Shown here in pieces: positions 1 to 5,946 of a stretch of DNA of 7,946 nt. The stretch covers positions 1 through 7,946 of the forward strand of contig DQYP01000291.1 in NCBI GenBank assembly GCA_011043375.1, written 5' to 3'. The position numbers and the translations under genes were made by a program. This DNA comes from Thermotogaceae bacterium (lineage in GTDB: Bacteria > Thermotogota > Thermotogae > B21-G9 > HyVt-16). The notes beneath the pieces were generated by a model. It made no database searches and was not told the origin of the DNA. It saw nothing but the letters and a program-made list of their open reading frames with translations. Each line of letters begins with the position of its first letter. Within the stretch, counting starts at the first letter, position 1.

Positions 1-1
1 C

Positions 2-178
2 ACAAGAATGACTCTAAACCCTTACGCTGCTTGTAAAGAACACAAGGACATACTGGAAGCAATGAAGGCGAGAAATGTGAAACTTGCTGGGTCGCTTCTT
101 GAAAAGCACTTGGATAGATCGAAGCAAGATGCCGTAGAAGCTACTAAGAAGGCCATAGCTGAGGGGGGTTATCTGTGA
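2..178 (+). CDS. GntR-family transcriptional regulator, C-terminal FCD domain end (5' partial)
   Basis: Only the last 58 residues are present, read in the frame beginning at base 2 and stopping at TGA 176-178. The fragment carries an EH pair (residues 13-14), then ILEAMKARN, and a final KHL (His36), followed by a charged helix. That pattern, EH..ILEA...RN...A.....HL, matches the last helices of the FCD effector-binding domain of FadR-subfamily GntR regulators, where such histidines often bind a metal. The DNA-binding winged-helix half lies outside the window. The stop overlaps the next gene's GTG start by 4 bp, so the regulator is co-transcribed with the catabolic genes. Such proteins usually control their own operon in response to an organic acid or sugar acid, but no operator can be judged because the promoter is upstream. 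Family assignment rests on a short stretch and is moderately sure. Confidence 0.62.
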   Translation, partial: TRMTLNPYAACKEHKDILEAMKARNVKLAGSLLEKHLDRSKQDAVEATKKAIAEGGYL

Positions 179-1419
179 AAGCAGGTGCCGCGTCCGTTTG
201 CATAACTCCACCAATTGGGGTGGTGCTTGAGGGTTACGCATCTCGTAAGGATGTGGCACATGGTGTTCATGATGATCTCTATGTGTCTTCTCTTTGGGTC
301 GAAATTGACAATCGAATACTTGTGTTTTCATCACTTGATGTTTTGGGAATCCCGAACACCTTAGATTCAGTGGTTCGTAAAAAGGTTTCAGAAAGATTTG
401 GAATTTCTCCTGAGAATTTTATGTTAGCAGCCACTCATACTCATTCTGGCCCGGCTTTGCTGGGACTACAAGAAGGAAATCACTTGAACGAGGTTTGGTT
501 GAAATTACTCCCAGAGTATATAGTGGGGAGTATCGAAATGGCAAAGCGAACAGCTGAAGACTGCTTCATGACAATAGGATCAGCGAGAGAATCAGAAATA
601 GGGAAAAACAGAAGGAAGGTTGGAGGTCCTATTGACTCAACTCTCACTGCAACGGCTTTCTGGAAGAGGGATTCGAAGACTTGCATTGCGATAGTGGTAA
701 ATTACGGATGTCACGCCACGGTGTTGGATCACACCAACCTGTACATTTCTTCAGATTTTATTAGTCCACTAAGAGAAACTATTCTGGGAACAAAGGAATT
801 CGAGAGCAGTACTGTACTGTTCTTCAATGGAGCCGAAGGCAATGTGAACATAGGATATTCTGCTGAAAGAAGTGCTTTAGGAATGCCTGTGAAAATTCAA
901 AGAAATTTTGAAATGGCTGTGAAGGTTGGAAAAGTACTCGCCTTGGATGCACTCTTAGCTTTGGAAAAAGGAGCAAGAGCTGAAGAAGAATTCCCGACCT
1001 TTTCCTTTTACAGGAAGATTCGAGTACCAGTAAGAAAGCCAAGGGATGTGGAAAAAATTAAAAGAGATCTTGCATCTACTGCGGATGAATTAGAAAGATT
1101 CTTCCTTAGCGAAGAATTGAAGGTTAGTGAATCGCTTCCCCGAGAAATTGATCTGCCCCTCCAGTTAATAAAGCTACCACACTTGACCATTTTTGCACTT
1201 CCTGTTGAACCCTTTTCTGAAGTTGGATTGCACTTGAGAAAGTTAGTAAAGAATGACAGTGTTATGGTTGTGGGCATGGCAAATGGCTGGTGTGGCTATT
1301 TACCAACAGAAAGAGATTTTCAAGAAGGTGGTTACGAAACTCGTTTGGGGAAATGGTCATACCTTTGTGAAAACGCAGTAGATAAAGTTTTCGAAACATA
1401 TGAGCGAATGCTTGAGTGA
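175..1419 (+). CDS. Neutral/alkaline ceramidase-like zinc hydrolase (probable amidohydrolase, not a true ceramidase)
   Basis: The 414-residue protein matches the catalytic domain of the neutral/alkaline non-lysosomal ceramidase family throughout. It opens with a KAGAASVCITPPIGVVLEGY segment and has the hallmark HTHSGP at residues 88-93. CHAT at 179-182 is followed by ISSD at 191-194, PVEPF at 343-347 and GYLPT at 374-378 before GGYE. By analogy with the Pseudomonas enzyme, His90 (or His88), His180, Glu345 and Tyr375 would be the zinc ligands. The loop that carries the catalytic serine in true ceramidases (GDVSPN) reads GNVNIG at 222-227, so the serine is absent. There is no signal peptide and no C-terminal immunoglobulin-like domain, so it is probably cytoplasmic. 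The GTG start has a GAGGGGGG SD 4 nt upstream and overlaps the regulator's stop. Its place among sugar genes suggests N-acyl or amide hydrolysis of a small sugar-like substrate, which is inference. Confidence 0.85.
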   Translation: MKAGAASVCITPPIGVVLEGYASRKDVAHGVHDDLYVSSLWVEIDNRILVFSSLDVLGIPNTLDSVVRKKVSERFGISPENFMLAATHTHSGPALLGLQEGNHLNEVWLKLLPEYIVGSIEMAKRTAEDCFMTIGSARESEIGKNRRKVGGPIDSTLTATAFWKRDSKTCIAIVVNYGCHATVLDHTNLYISSDFISPLRETILGTKEFESSTVLFFNGAEGNVNIGYSAERSALGMPVKIQRNFEMAVKVGKVLALDALLALEKGARAEEEFPTFSFYRKIRVPVRKPRDVEKIKRDLASTADELERFFLSEELKVSESLPREIDLPLQLIKLPHLTIFALPVEPFSEVGLHLRKLVKNDSVMVVGMANGWCGYLPTERDFQEGGYETRLGKWSYLCENAVDKVFETYERMLE

Positions 1420-1429
1420 GGTGATGAGC

Positions 1430-2464
1430 GTGGGGAAAATATTGCGTTGGGGTATAGCTGGTTGTGGCAGTGTGGCACATGTTCATGCACTGGCTTTAAA
1501 AGAAATAGAAAATGTGAGGTTAATTGCCTGTTTTGACAAATTAGGAGAAGGGGCGAGAAATTTTGGAAGCAAGTTCAACATTAAGTGGTTCGACAATCTA
1601 AATGACTTTTTAAGTGAGCCTCTTGATGTTGTGTCGATCTGTACGCCCAGCGGCGTACGTAAAAGTATAGCACTCGAGAGTATGAAGAAAGGAATTCATG
1701 TTATCACAGAAAAGCCAATGGAAGCAACTCTTGAAGCCATTGATGAGATGATAGAAGCTGCAAAAGAAAATCATTGTGTTCTTGGTTGTATTTTCCAGAC
1801 CAGGTTTGGTGAAGCAGAACAAAAACTCAGAGAAGTTGTAGATAGTGGGATACTTGGTGAACTAGTGCTTGCTGAAGCTGACGTTCTTTGGTTTCGGTCC
1901 AAAGATTACTACGCATCTAGTAAATGGCGGGGTACCTGGAAATTTGATGGCGGTGGTGCTTTGATGAATCAAGCGATTCACACAATTGATCTCATGCTAT
2001 GGTATATGGGTCCCGTGAAGCGCGTATTTGGAATCTCCAAAACGCTCTCTCATAGTATCGAGGTGGAAGACACAGCTGTTGCAGTGCTGGAATTTGCAAA
2101 TGGATCGCTGGGAAATATTAAAGCTACCACTTCAGTTGCTCCTGGATTTCCCAGAAAACTGGGTATCTATGGCACAAAAGGAAGCGCAGAGTTGATAGGA
2201 GAAAGTTTAGTAGTTTACGGTTCAAAAGGAACAGAAAGGAAGTTATTAGTAAAGGGTGAAACCGTTGCAACTGCTTCCAATCCGGCAGGGTTTTCTCATG
2301 AGAATCATAAAAGACAATTTCTGGATTTTATCCAAGCAATTCAACGGGGAACTCGTCCAAAAATAGATGGGTACGAAGGAAGGAAAGCAGTGGAATTGAT
2401 CTTTTCCATTTATGAATCTTCCTCAAAGGGAATTGTAGTTGAATTGCAGGGGGCATCTTCATGA
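1430..2464 (+). CDS. Gfo/Idh/MocA-family NAD(P)-dependent oxidoreductase
   Basis: This is a 344-residue dehydrogenase of the glucose-fructose oxidoreductase / inositol dehydrogenase / MocA family. The N-terminal Rossmann fold carries GIAGCGSVAHVHA at about residues 8-20. The conserved EKP is at 94-96, with Lys95 the likely catalytic lysine. The C-terminal domain has GGGALMNQAIHTID at 174-187, where His184 is the likely catalytic histidine. Family members oxidise or reduce a sugar or cyclitol hydroxyl with NAD(P). I chose GTG 1430 because an extended SD, GAGGTGAT at 1418-1425, lies 4 nt upstream and puts the nucleotide-binding motif near the N-terminus. An in-frame ATG at 1400 would add ten residues inside the previous gene and has no comparable SD. 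The gene follows the ceramidase-like gene by 10 bp and overlaps the aminotransferase by 4 bp (ATGA). The substrate cannot be read from the sequence. Confidence 0.93.
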   Translation: MGKILRWGIAGCGSVAHVHALALKEIENVRLIACFDKLGEGARNFGSKFNIKWFDNLNDFLSEPLDVVSICTPSGVRKSIALESMKKGIHVITEKPMEATLEAIDEMIEAAKENHCVLGCIFQTRFGEAEQKLREVVDSGILGELVLAEADVLWFRSKDYYASSKWRGTWKFDGGGALMNQAIHTIDLMLWYMGPVKRVFGISKTLSHSIEVEDTAVAVLEFANGSLGNIKATTSVAPGFPRKLGIYGTKGSAELIGESLVVYGSKGTERKLLVKGETVATASNPAGFSHENHKRQFLDFIQAIQRGTRPKIDGYEGRKAVELIFSIYESSSKGIVVELQGASS

Positions 2465-3636
2465 AACCTGTACCCCCTGATTTTCCAGGTGCTTTGATGA
2501 TCAATGATCAGGAGATAGAGAGCGTTACAGAAGTCTTAAAAGCCAGATCTCCCTTTAGATTTTACGGACCAAATATGGTTTGGAAAACCAAAACATTTGA
2601 AGAAAATTTTGCCAAATTTATAGAGGTGAAGCATTGTCTAGCAGTTTCTTCAGGGACGGCTGCTCTAGTAGTTGGTTTGAGGGCACTTGGCATAGGATTA
2701 GGAGATGAGGTGATTGTTCCCGCGAATACTTTTATTGCCTCGGCAGGAGCTGTGCTGGAGTGCGGGGCAACTCCTATCTTTGCTGAGATAGACGAGTCTC
2801 TAACAATCGATGCGGAAAAAGTAGAAGAGAAGATAACTCCACAAACACGTGCTATCATGCCAGTTCACTTTGGAGGTAAATCATGCAACATGGACAAGTT
2901 GATGAACATTTCCGAGCGTTACGATCTTCTGATGATCGAAGATTGTGCACAAGCTTGTGGAGCGACGTTTCGAGGCAGAAAGGTTGGTAGCTTTGGTCAT
3001 GTTGGGGCTTTTAGTTTTCAGATCAACAAAATTATAACCACTGGAGATGGGGGAGCGGTAACTACAAACAATTCTGAATTGTACACCAGGGCTGTTAGAG
3101 CACATGATCATGGTTGCTTGAGAGATGAAGATGGACACCTTGGCTTAGAGCAGTCTCCTGAAGCTTTCTTCAGTACTAACTATAGAATGAACGAGCTGAC
3201 AGCCGCAGTTGCAGTGGTACAGCTGTCAAAAATAGGTCTTATTATATCGAGAATGAAACTTAGGAAAGCGAGCGTCATAGAAAATTTGGGAACATTGCGA
3301 AATTTCAAGATTTCAAAGATTTGGGACAAAGAGGGAGATACCGGGCGGAATTTGATACTGATAGCGAATACTCAGGAGCGTGCATTATCGCTTGTAAAAG
3401 AGCTCAGAGAATTGGGATTTTCAGCTGCCATTCCCTATGGGGGATATGCCGTTTACTTTCATAGGCAAATTAGGGAATCGAAAATATGGAAAAATCTACC
3501 AAGAAGAACAGCGTTCAAGCTTTGTCCTTATACAGAGGACTTATTGCCCAGGAGTGTAATGATCGGAATCAGCCCACTTTTTACAGAAGAACACGTAGAT
3601 GTGCTAGTTAGAACCATTGTAAAGAACGACAAATGA
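2461..3636 (+). CDS. DegT/DnrJ/EryC1/StrS-family PLP-dependent sugar aminotransferase
   Basis: This is a full-length (391-residue) fold-type I aminotransferase of the kind that interconverts keto sugars or keto-cyclitols and their amines. SSGTAA at residues 63-68 contacts the cofactor phosphate. DCAQACG at 161-167 supplies the Asp that pairs with the pyridine nitrogen. SFQINKIITTGDGG contains the Schiff-base Lys190. AHDHG and NYRMNELTAA follow in the usual order. The motif reads GDGG where many relatives have GEGG, a conservative change. ATG 2461 overlaps the dehydrogenase stop and has AGGGGG 7 nt upstream. A dehydrogenase placed directly before a StrS-type aminotransferase recalls NtdC/NtdA of kanosamine synthesis and aminocyclitol pathways, where an alcohol is oxidised to a ketone and then aminated. 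Alongside a transporter, the pair could also run in the breakdown direction. The family is secure; substrate and direction are not. Confidence 0.93.
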   Translation: MKPVPPDFPGALMINDQEIESVTEVLKARSPFRFYGPNMVWKTKTFEENFAKFIEVKHCLAVSSGTAALVVGLRALGIGLGDEVIVPANTFIASAGAVLECGATPIFAEIDESLTIDAEKVEEKITPQTRAIMPVHFGGKSCNMDKLMNISERYDLLMIEDCAQACGATFRGRKVGSFGHVGAFSFQINKIITTGDGGAVTTNNSELYTRAVRAHDHGCLRDEDGHLGLEQSPEAFFSTNYRMNELTAAVAVVQLSKIGLIISRMKLRKASVIENLGTLRNFKISKIWDKEGDTGRNLILIANTQERALSLVKELRELGFSAAIPYGGYAVYFHRQIRESKIWKNLPRRTAFKLCPYTEDLLPRSVMIGISPLFTEEHVDVLVRTIVKNDK

Positions 3637-3660
3637 AGTATTGGGGGTGATAGGAAGGGT

Positions 3661-3687
3661 GAAATCAGTTTATTCTGATTTTTTTTT
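3661..3687 (+). terminator. Weak Rho-independent terminator or attenuator
   Basis: An inverted repeat pairs AAATCAG (3662-3668) with CTGATTT (3675-3681) across a 6-nt loop. It runs straight into an uninterrupted run of nine T (3679-3687). The geometry is that of an intrinsic terminator, but the stem is 7 bp and AT-rich, so termination is probably partial. It lies 25 bp after the aminotransferase stop and 40 bp before the binding-protein start, where it would lower read-through from the enzyme genes into the transporter genes or vary it with conditions. Confidence 0.6.
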
Positions 3688-3695
3688 GTGGACTT

Positions 3696-3710
3696 GGAAA
3701 ATAGTTTTCT
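3696..3710. promoter_or_regulatory. Small near-palindrome upstream of the binding-protein gene (possible operator)
   Basis: GGAAAATAGTTTTCT has perfect 5-bp arms (GAAAA/TTTTC) around TAG, plus one flanking G-T match. It lies between the terminator and the SD, a position where a repressor or a small RNA hairpin could act. The arms are short and AT-rich, so chance is a serious alternative. It does not resemble the TNGT-N3-ACNA operators known for FadR-type GntR proteins. Confidence 0.2.
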
Positions 3711-3713
3711 TAT

Positions 3714-3720
3714 GAGGAGG
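3714..3720 (+). promoter_or_regulatory. Shine-Dalgarno site of the sugar-binding protein gene
   Basis: GAGGAGG sits 7 nt before ATG 3728. It is a near-consensus SD at ideal spacing, as expected for a binding protein made in excess over its permeases. Confidence 0.8.
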
Positions 3721-3727
3721 GAAAATT

Positions 3728-5011
3728 ATGTTTAAGCGTTGCTTGCTGGTTTTTTTGGTGCTTGTGATTGCGTGTCTGGGGCTTGCCAAGACGGTCCAAT
3801 TTTGGGTTACTCCTTTTGTTAGTCAACCTGAAAAACTCTTTGAACCGCTTTTAGAGGAGTTTAAGGCAGAAACAGGTATTGATGTGGAAATTTCTGTGAT
3901 TTCATATGCTGATGCTGTTACCAAGATTCAAGCTGCCATTGCAGCTGGTGAAGCTCCTGATCTTGTAGCTCTTTCCGAGGGTAGATTCATGCCATTAGTG
4001 AGATTTGGAAATGCACTTGAAGAACTCGACGGATTAGTAAGCTCCGATATAATGAACAGAGTGGTTCGTCCTCAACTCTTGGATCAGTACCGCCAGATAG
4101 CCGGGGGTAAACTCTATGTCTTTCCGATTTGTTTTTGGACTTACTTAGGAGCAATAAACGTGGACATTTTCGAAAAAGCAGGGGTTCCTCAAGAATTTAT
4201 CGACAAGATGACAGATCCAAATAAGTACTATACGTGGGATGATTTACTAAAGATTGGGGAAATGGTGACAAAAGACTTTGATGGCAATGGTAAAATCGAT
4301 CATTGGTTGTATGCTTATCCCGGAGGGGAGAATTGGGTACACCCGTTCTTGCTGTGGTATTGGAATGCGGGCGGAAGCCCAAGTTTGCTGGATGAAAACG
4401 GTAGTCCTGCTTTCAATATTGAGGCTACGAAAAAAGCCTTCGAATTTTTACTCACTTTAAAAGAAAAAGGTTACATGCCTCCAGGAGTGGAATCCTTGAG
4501 CGCGGGAGACGCTATAGACATGTTCACTTCTGGAAAAACAGCTTGGATTAATAATGTTTGGCCTTCCAATTCTCTTGTAGTGTGGCCTCAACAGTTCAAA
4601 GACCTCAATTTCAGACTTGTTTATCCTCCCGTGGGACCTGATAATCACCGTACAACGTATTTTGGCTCCTACCTGCTGGGTATTCCACGACAGTCCAAAC
4701 TCAAAAAAGAAGCTTGGAGTTTCATCGAATTCCTTCTTAAACCGGAATCGCAAAAATATATAGCGAGTAAAACTTATTATTCTTCCATAACTGGCGATAT
4801 GCCAGAAGAATTTAAGAGCGACCCCAGGATCAATATGTACATGGATGTCGTCAAGTATGCGATTCCTGAACCTATGCATCCTGCTATGGCTAGGTGGAAG
4901 ATTATCTACAACTCAGAAACTCAAGCTGTACTAAGTGGCCAGAAAACGCCCGAGCAAGCCGCTGAAACAATGCAAAGATTAGCAGAACAAGCTTTGGAAT
5001 TCTACAAATAG
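3728..5011 (+). CDS. ABC transporter extracellular sugar-binding protein (family 1)
   Basis: This 427-residue periplasmic or surface solute-binding protein delivers a sugar-type ligand to the permeases encoded next. The first 20 residues form a signal peptide: a KR pair, a hydrophobic core, then LGLA before KTVQFWV. Cleavage by signal peptidase I after Ala20 is likely. VIAC (13-16) resembles a lipobox, so a lipoprotein form with Cys16 is a less likely alternative. Family features include EEFKAETGIDVEISV near the N-terminus, AAGEAPDLVAL, TAWINNVWPSN and a C-terminal AWSFIEFLLKPESQKYI segment. D183-x-D185-x-N187-G188-x-I190-D191 resembles a calcium-binding loop seen in many family 1 proteins. 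The gene starts a new sub-block after a likely attenuator and is followed by a strong hairpin, an arrangement that raises binding protein relative to permease. The ligand cannot be inferred from sequence alone. Confidence 0.93.
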   Translation: MFKRCLLVFLVLVIACLGLAKTVQFWVTPFVSQPEKLFEPLLEEFKAETGIDVEISVISYADAVTKIQAAIAAGEAPDLVALSEGRFMPLVRFGNALEELDGLVSSDIMNRVVRPQLLDQYRQIAGGKLYVFPICFWTYLGAINVDIFEKAGVPQEFIDKMTDPNKYYTWDDLLKIGEMVTKDFDGNGKIDHWLYAYPGGENWVHPFLLWYWNAGGSPSLLDENGSPAFNIEATKKAFEFLLTLKEKGYMPPGVESLSAGDAIDMFTSGKTAWINNVWPSNSLVVWPQQFKDLNFRLVYPPVGPDNHRTTYFGSYLLGIPRQSKLKKEAWSFIEFLLKPESQKYIASKTYYSSITGDMPEEFKSDPRINMYMDVVKYAIPEPMHPAMARWKIIYNSETQAVLSGQKTPEQAAETMQRLAEQALEFYK

Positions 5012-5021
5012 GGAGGAGAGA

Positions 5022-5058
5022 AGATGGGGTGCTGGAACGTGTTTCCAGCATCCCATTT
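5022..5058 (+). promoter_or_regulatory. Strong RNA hairpin between the binding-protein and first permease genes
   Basis: Bases 5022-5037 pair with 5043-5058 in a continuous 16-bp stem (14 Watson-Crick and 2 G-U pairs) around a 5-nt loop, CGTGT. The core is GCTGGAA pairing with TTCCAGC. There is no T-run beyond the stem, so it is not an intrinsic terminator. It starts 10 nt after the binding-protein stop and buries both ATG 5024 and GTG 5029. It probably protects the 3' end of the upstream message from exonucleases and limits permease translation, the role known for malE-malF intergenic structures. A DNA operator is possible but the half-sites have odd spacing. Confidence 0.72.
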
Positions 5059-5071
5059 GCTAAAAGTATGA
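5024..5071 (+). other. Possible 15-codon leader ORF coupled to the first permease
   Basis: ATG 5024 lies 5 nt after the strong SD GGAGGAG (5012-5018), the best-placed start codon for that SD. It encodes MGCWNVFPASHLLKV and stops at TGA 5069-5071. That stop overlaps ATG 5068 of the permease frame as ATGA. Translating it would melt the hairpin and deliver ribosomes to ATG 5068. The alternative is that the SD simply serves GTG 5029 and this frame is incidental. Confidence 0.22.
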
Positions 5072-5946
5072 GCCGGACTTCAAAATTAATGAAAGGATTT
5101 CGTAGGTACAAATTGGATCTATTTTTAGCCCTACCTGGGGTACTGCTTCTCTTTACTTTCTATGTCGCTCCGGTAGTTGCAGTGTTTTTCGCCAGCTTTA
5201 CTCGATGGCCAATTATTGGTGACCCCCGTTGGGTTGGTCTTCAAAATTATCGACTATTGATGACAGATGAGATTTTCTTAAAATCCCTGCTGAACACGCT
5301 TTATTATGCTGCTTTAATAGTACCTTCGTTGACTATATTTTCGTTCATAATGGCTCTTATCTTGAGAAGCATAACTAAAGGGCGAGAGTTTTTCAAAGCT
5401 ATCTTCGTTTTTCCAATGGTAGTTACTCTCGTGAGTACTGCCACAATTTGGAAGGGAATGTTTCTTCCCTTTGGTCCCATAAACGCTATTTTGGAATTTT
5501 TTGGATTGCAACCTATTCAATTTCTTTCAACAGAACATGTAAAAAACACTTTGAGTTTTGTGCTTATATGGAGAGATGTTGGATACTTCGCGATCTTCTA
5601 TTTAGCTGGACTGGAACAAATACCAGAAGAAATAATAGATGCATCAAGAGTTGATGGAGCAAACGCGTTTCAAAGATTCACAAAAATTATTTGGCCTACG
5701 ATGCGTCCGATAGTGTTATTGGTTTCGGTGTTGGCAACGATCGGTTCTTTTATGATCTTCACCCTTGTTTACGTGACAACGCGTGGAGGCCCAGCTTATG
5801 CTTCAGAAGCGCTTTTGAACTACATTTACGATGTGGGTTGGAAAGAATTCAGAATGGGATATGCAGCTGCAGCAGCTGTGATTTACTTTGTGATACTGTT
5901 TTTGCTGAACTCCTTTCAAAGGTTGGTGTTTGGCCGTGAGAAATAA
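5029..5946 (+). CDS. ABC sugar transporter permease (MalF/UgpA type)
   Basis: This inner-membrane subunit of a carbohydrate ABC importer is 305 residues from GTG 5029. About six membrane segments can be seen, starting with LFLALPGVLLLFTFYVAPVVAVFFASF (about 31-56) and ending near GYAAAAAVIYFVILFLLNSF. The cytoplasmic EAA-type loop that docks the ATPase is at about 204-225: DASRVDGANAFQRFTKIIWP, with the invariant Gly at 210. The start is uncertain. GTG 5029 has the SD GGAGGAG 10 nt upstream but lies inside a strong hairpin. ATG 5068 (292 residues) gives a more usual N-terminus of about 16 residues before the first membrane segment, but it has no SD of its own and would need coupling. I list the longer form. 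It overlaps the second permease by 11-17 bp, supporting paired synthesis of a heterodimeric pore. Confidence 0.9.
   Translation: MLERVSSIPFAKSMSRTSKLMKGFRRYKLDLFLALPGVLLLFTFYVAPVVAVFFASFTRWPIIGDPRWVGLQNYRLLMTDEIFLKSLLNTLYYAALIVPSLTIFSFIMALILRSITKGREFFKAIFVFPMVVTLVSTATIWKGMFLPFGPINAILEFFGLQPIQFLSTEHVKNTLSFVLIWRDVGYFAIFYLAGLEQIPEEIIDASRVDGANAFQRFTKIIWPTMRPIVLLVSVLATIGSFMIFTLVYVTTRGGPAYASEALLNYIYDVGWKEFRMGYAAAAAVIYFVILFLLNSFQRLVFGREK

Larger units (their letters stand above)
3659..3715 (+). other. Possible 18-codon leader ORF spanning the terminator
   Basis: GTG 3659 opens a short frame encoding MKSVYSDFFLWTWKIVFL that stops at TGA 3713-3715, just inside the binding-protein SD. A strong SD-like GGGGGTGAT (3643-3651) lies 7 nt upstream. 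The frame covers the whole terminator hairpin, so a ribosome translating it would disrupt the stem and favour read-through. It could be chance, since short frames are common and no conservation can be checked here. Confidence 0.18.
3637..3727 (+). other. Intergenic leader region between the enzyme genes and the transporter genes
   Basis: This 91-bp stretch is the only sizeable gap in the cluster. In order, it holds an SD-like GGGGGTGAT (3643-3651), a possible leader ORF starting at GTG 3659, a hairpin with a T-run (3661-3687), a 15-bp near-palindrome (3696-3710) and the binding-protein SD (3714-3720). I could not find a convincing -35/-10 pair placed so that its transcript would include the SD. 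The gap looks more like a site for partial termination or differential expression than a clean operon boundary. Confidence 0.6.

Noticed and set aside
1641..1658. Perfect 7-bp inverted repeat GTACGCC/GGCGTAC with a 4-nt loop
   Set aside because: It lies inside the dehydrogenase coding region with no T-run and no regulatory context, and it encodes an ordinary CTPSGVR stretch. Probably chance.
3633..3650. Five-codon frame MKYWG overlapping the aminotransferase stop (ATGA)
   Set aside because: It is too short to support and has no SD of its own. It was considered as part of a re-initiation chain but nothing else backs it.
3689..3716. Possible promoter (TGGACT and TATGAG, 16 bp apart) before the binding-protein gene
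   Set aside because: Each hexamer matches consensus at only four of six positions, and the -10 overlaps the SD, so the transcript would start without its ribosome binding site.
4457..4879. Long open frame on the minus strand opposite the binding-protein gene
   Set aside because: It has no recognisable motif, its composition is that of a shadow frame, and it is fully inside a confident gene. The same applies to the other minus-strand frames, such as 6490-6909 and 7583-7885.
5022..5058. Reading the 5022-5058 hairpin as an intrinsic terminator or a CcpA/LacI-type operator
   Set aside because: No T-run follows the stem. The TGGAA/TTCCA half-sites are separated by five bases, giving odd rather than the even symmetry expected of such operators.
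5448..5939. Plus-strand alternative frames at 5448-5654 and 5691-5939
   Set aside because: They overlap the first permease gene entirely and show no family features or SD. They are shadows of the real frame.
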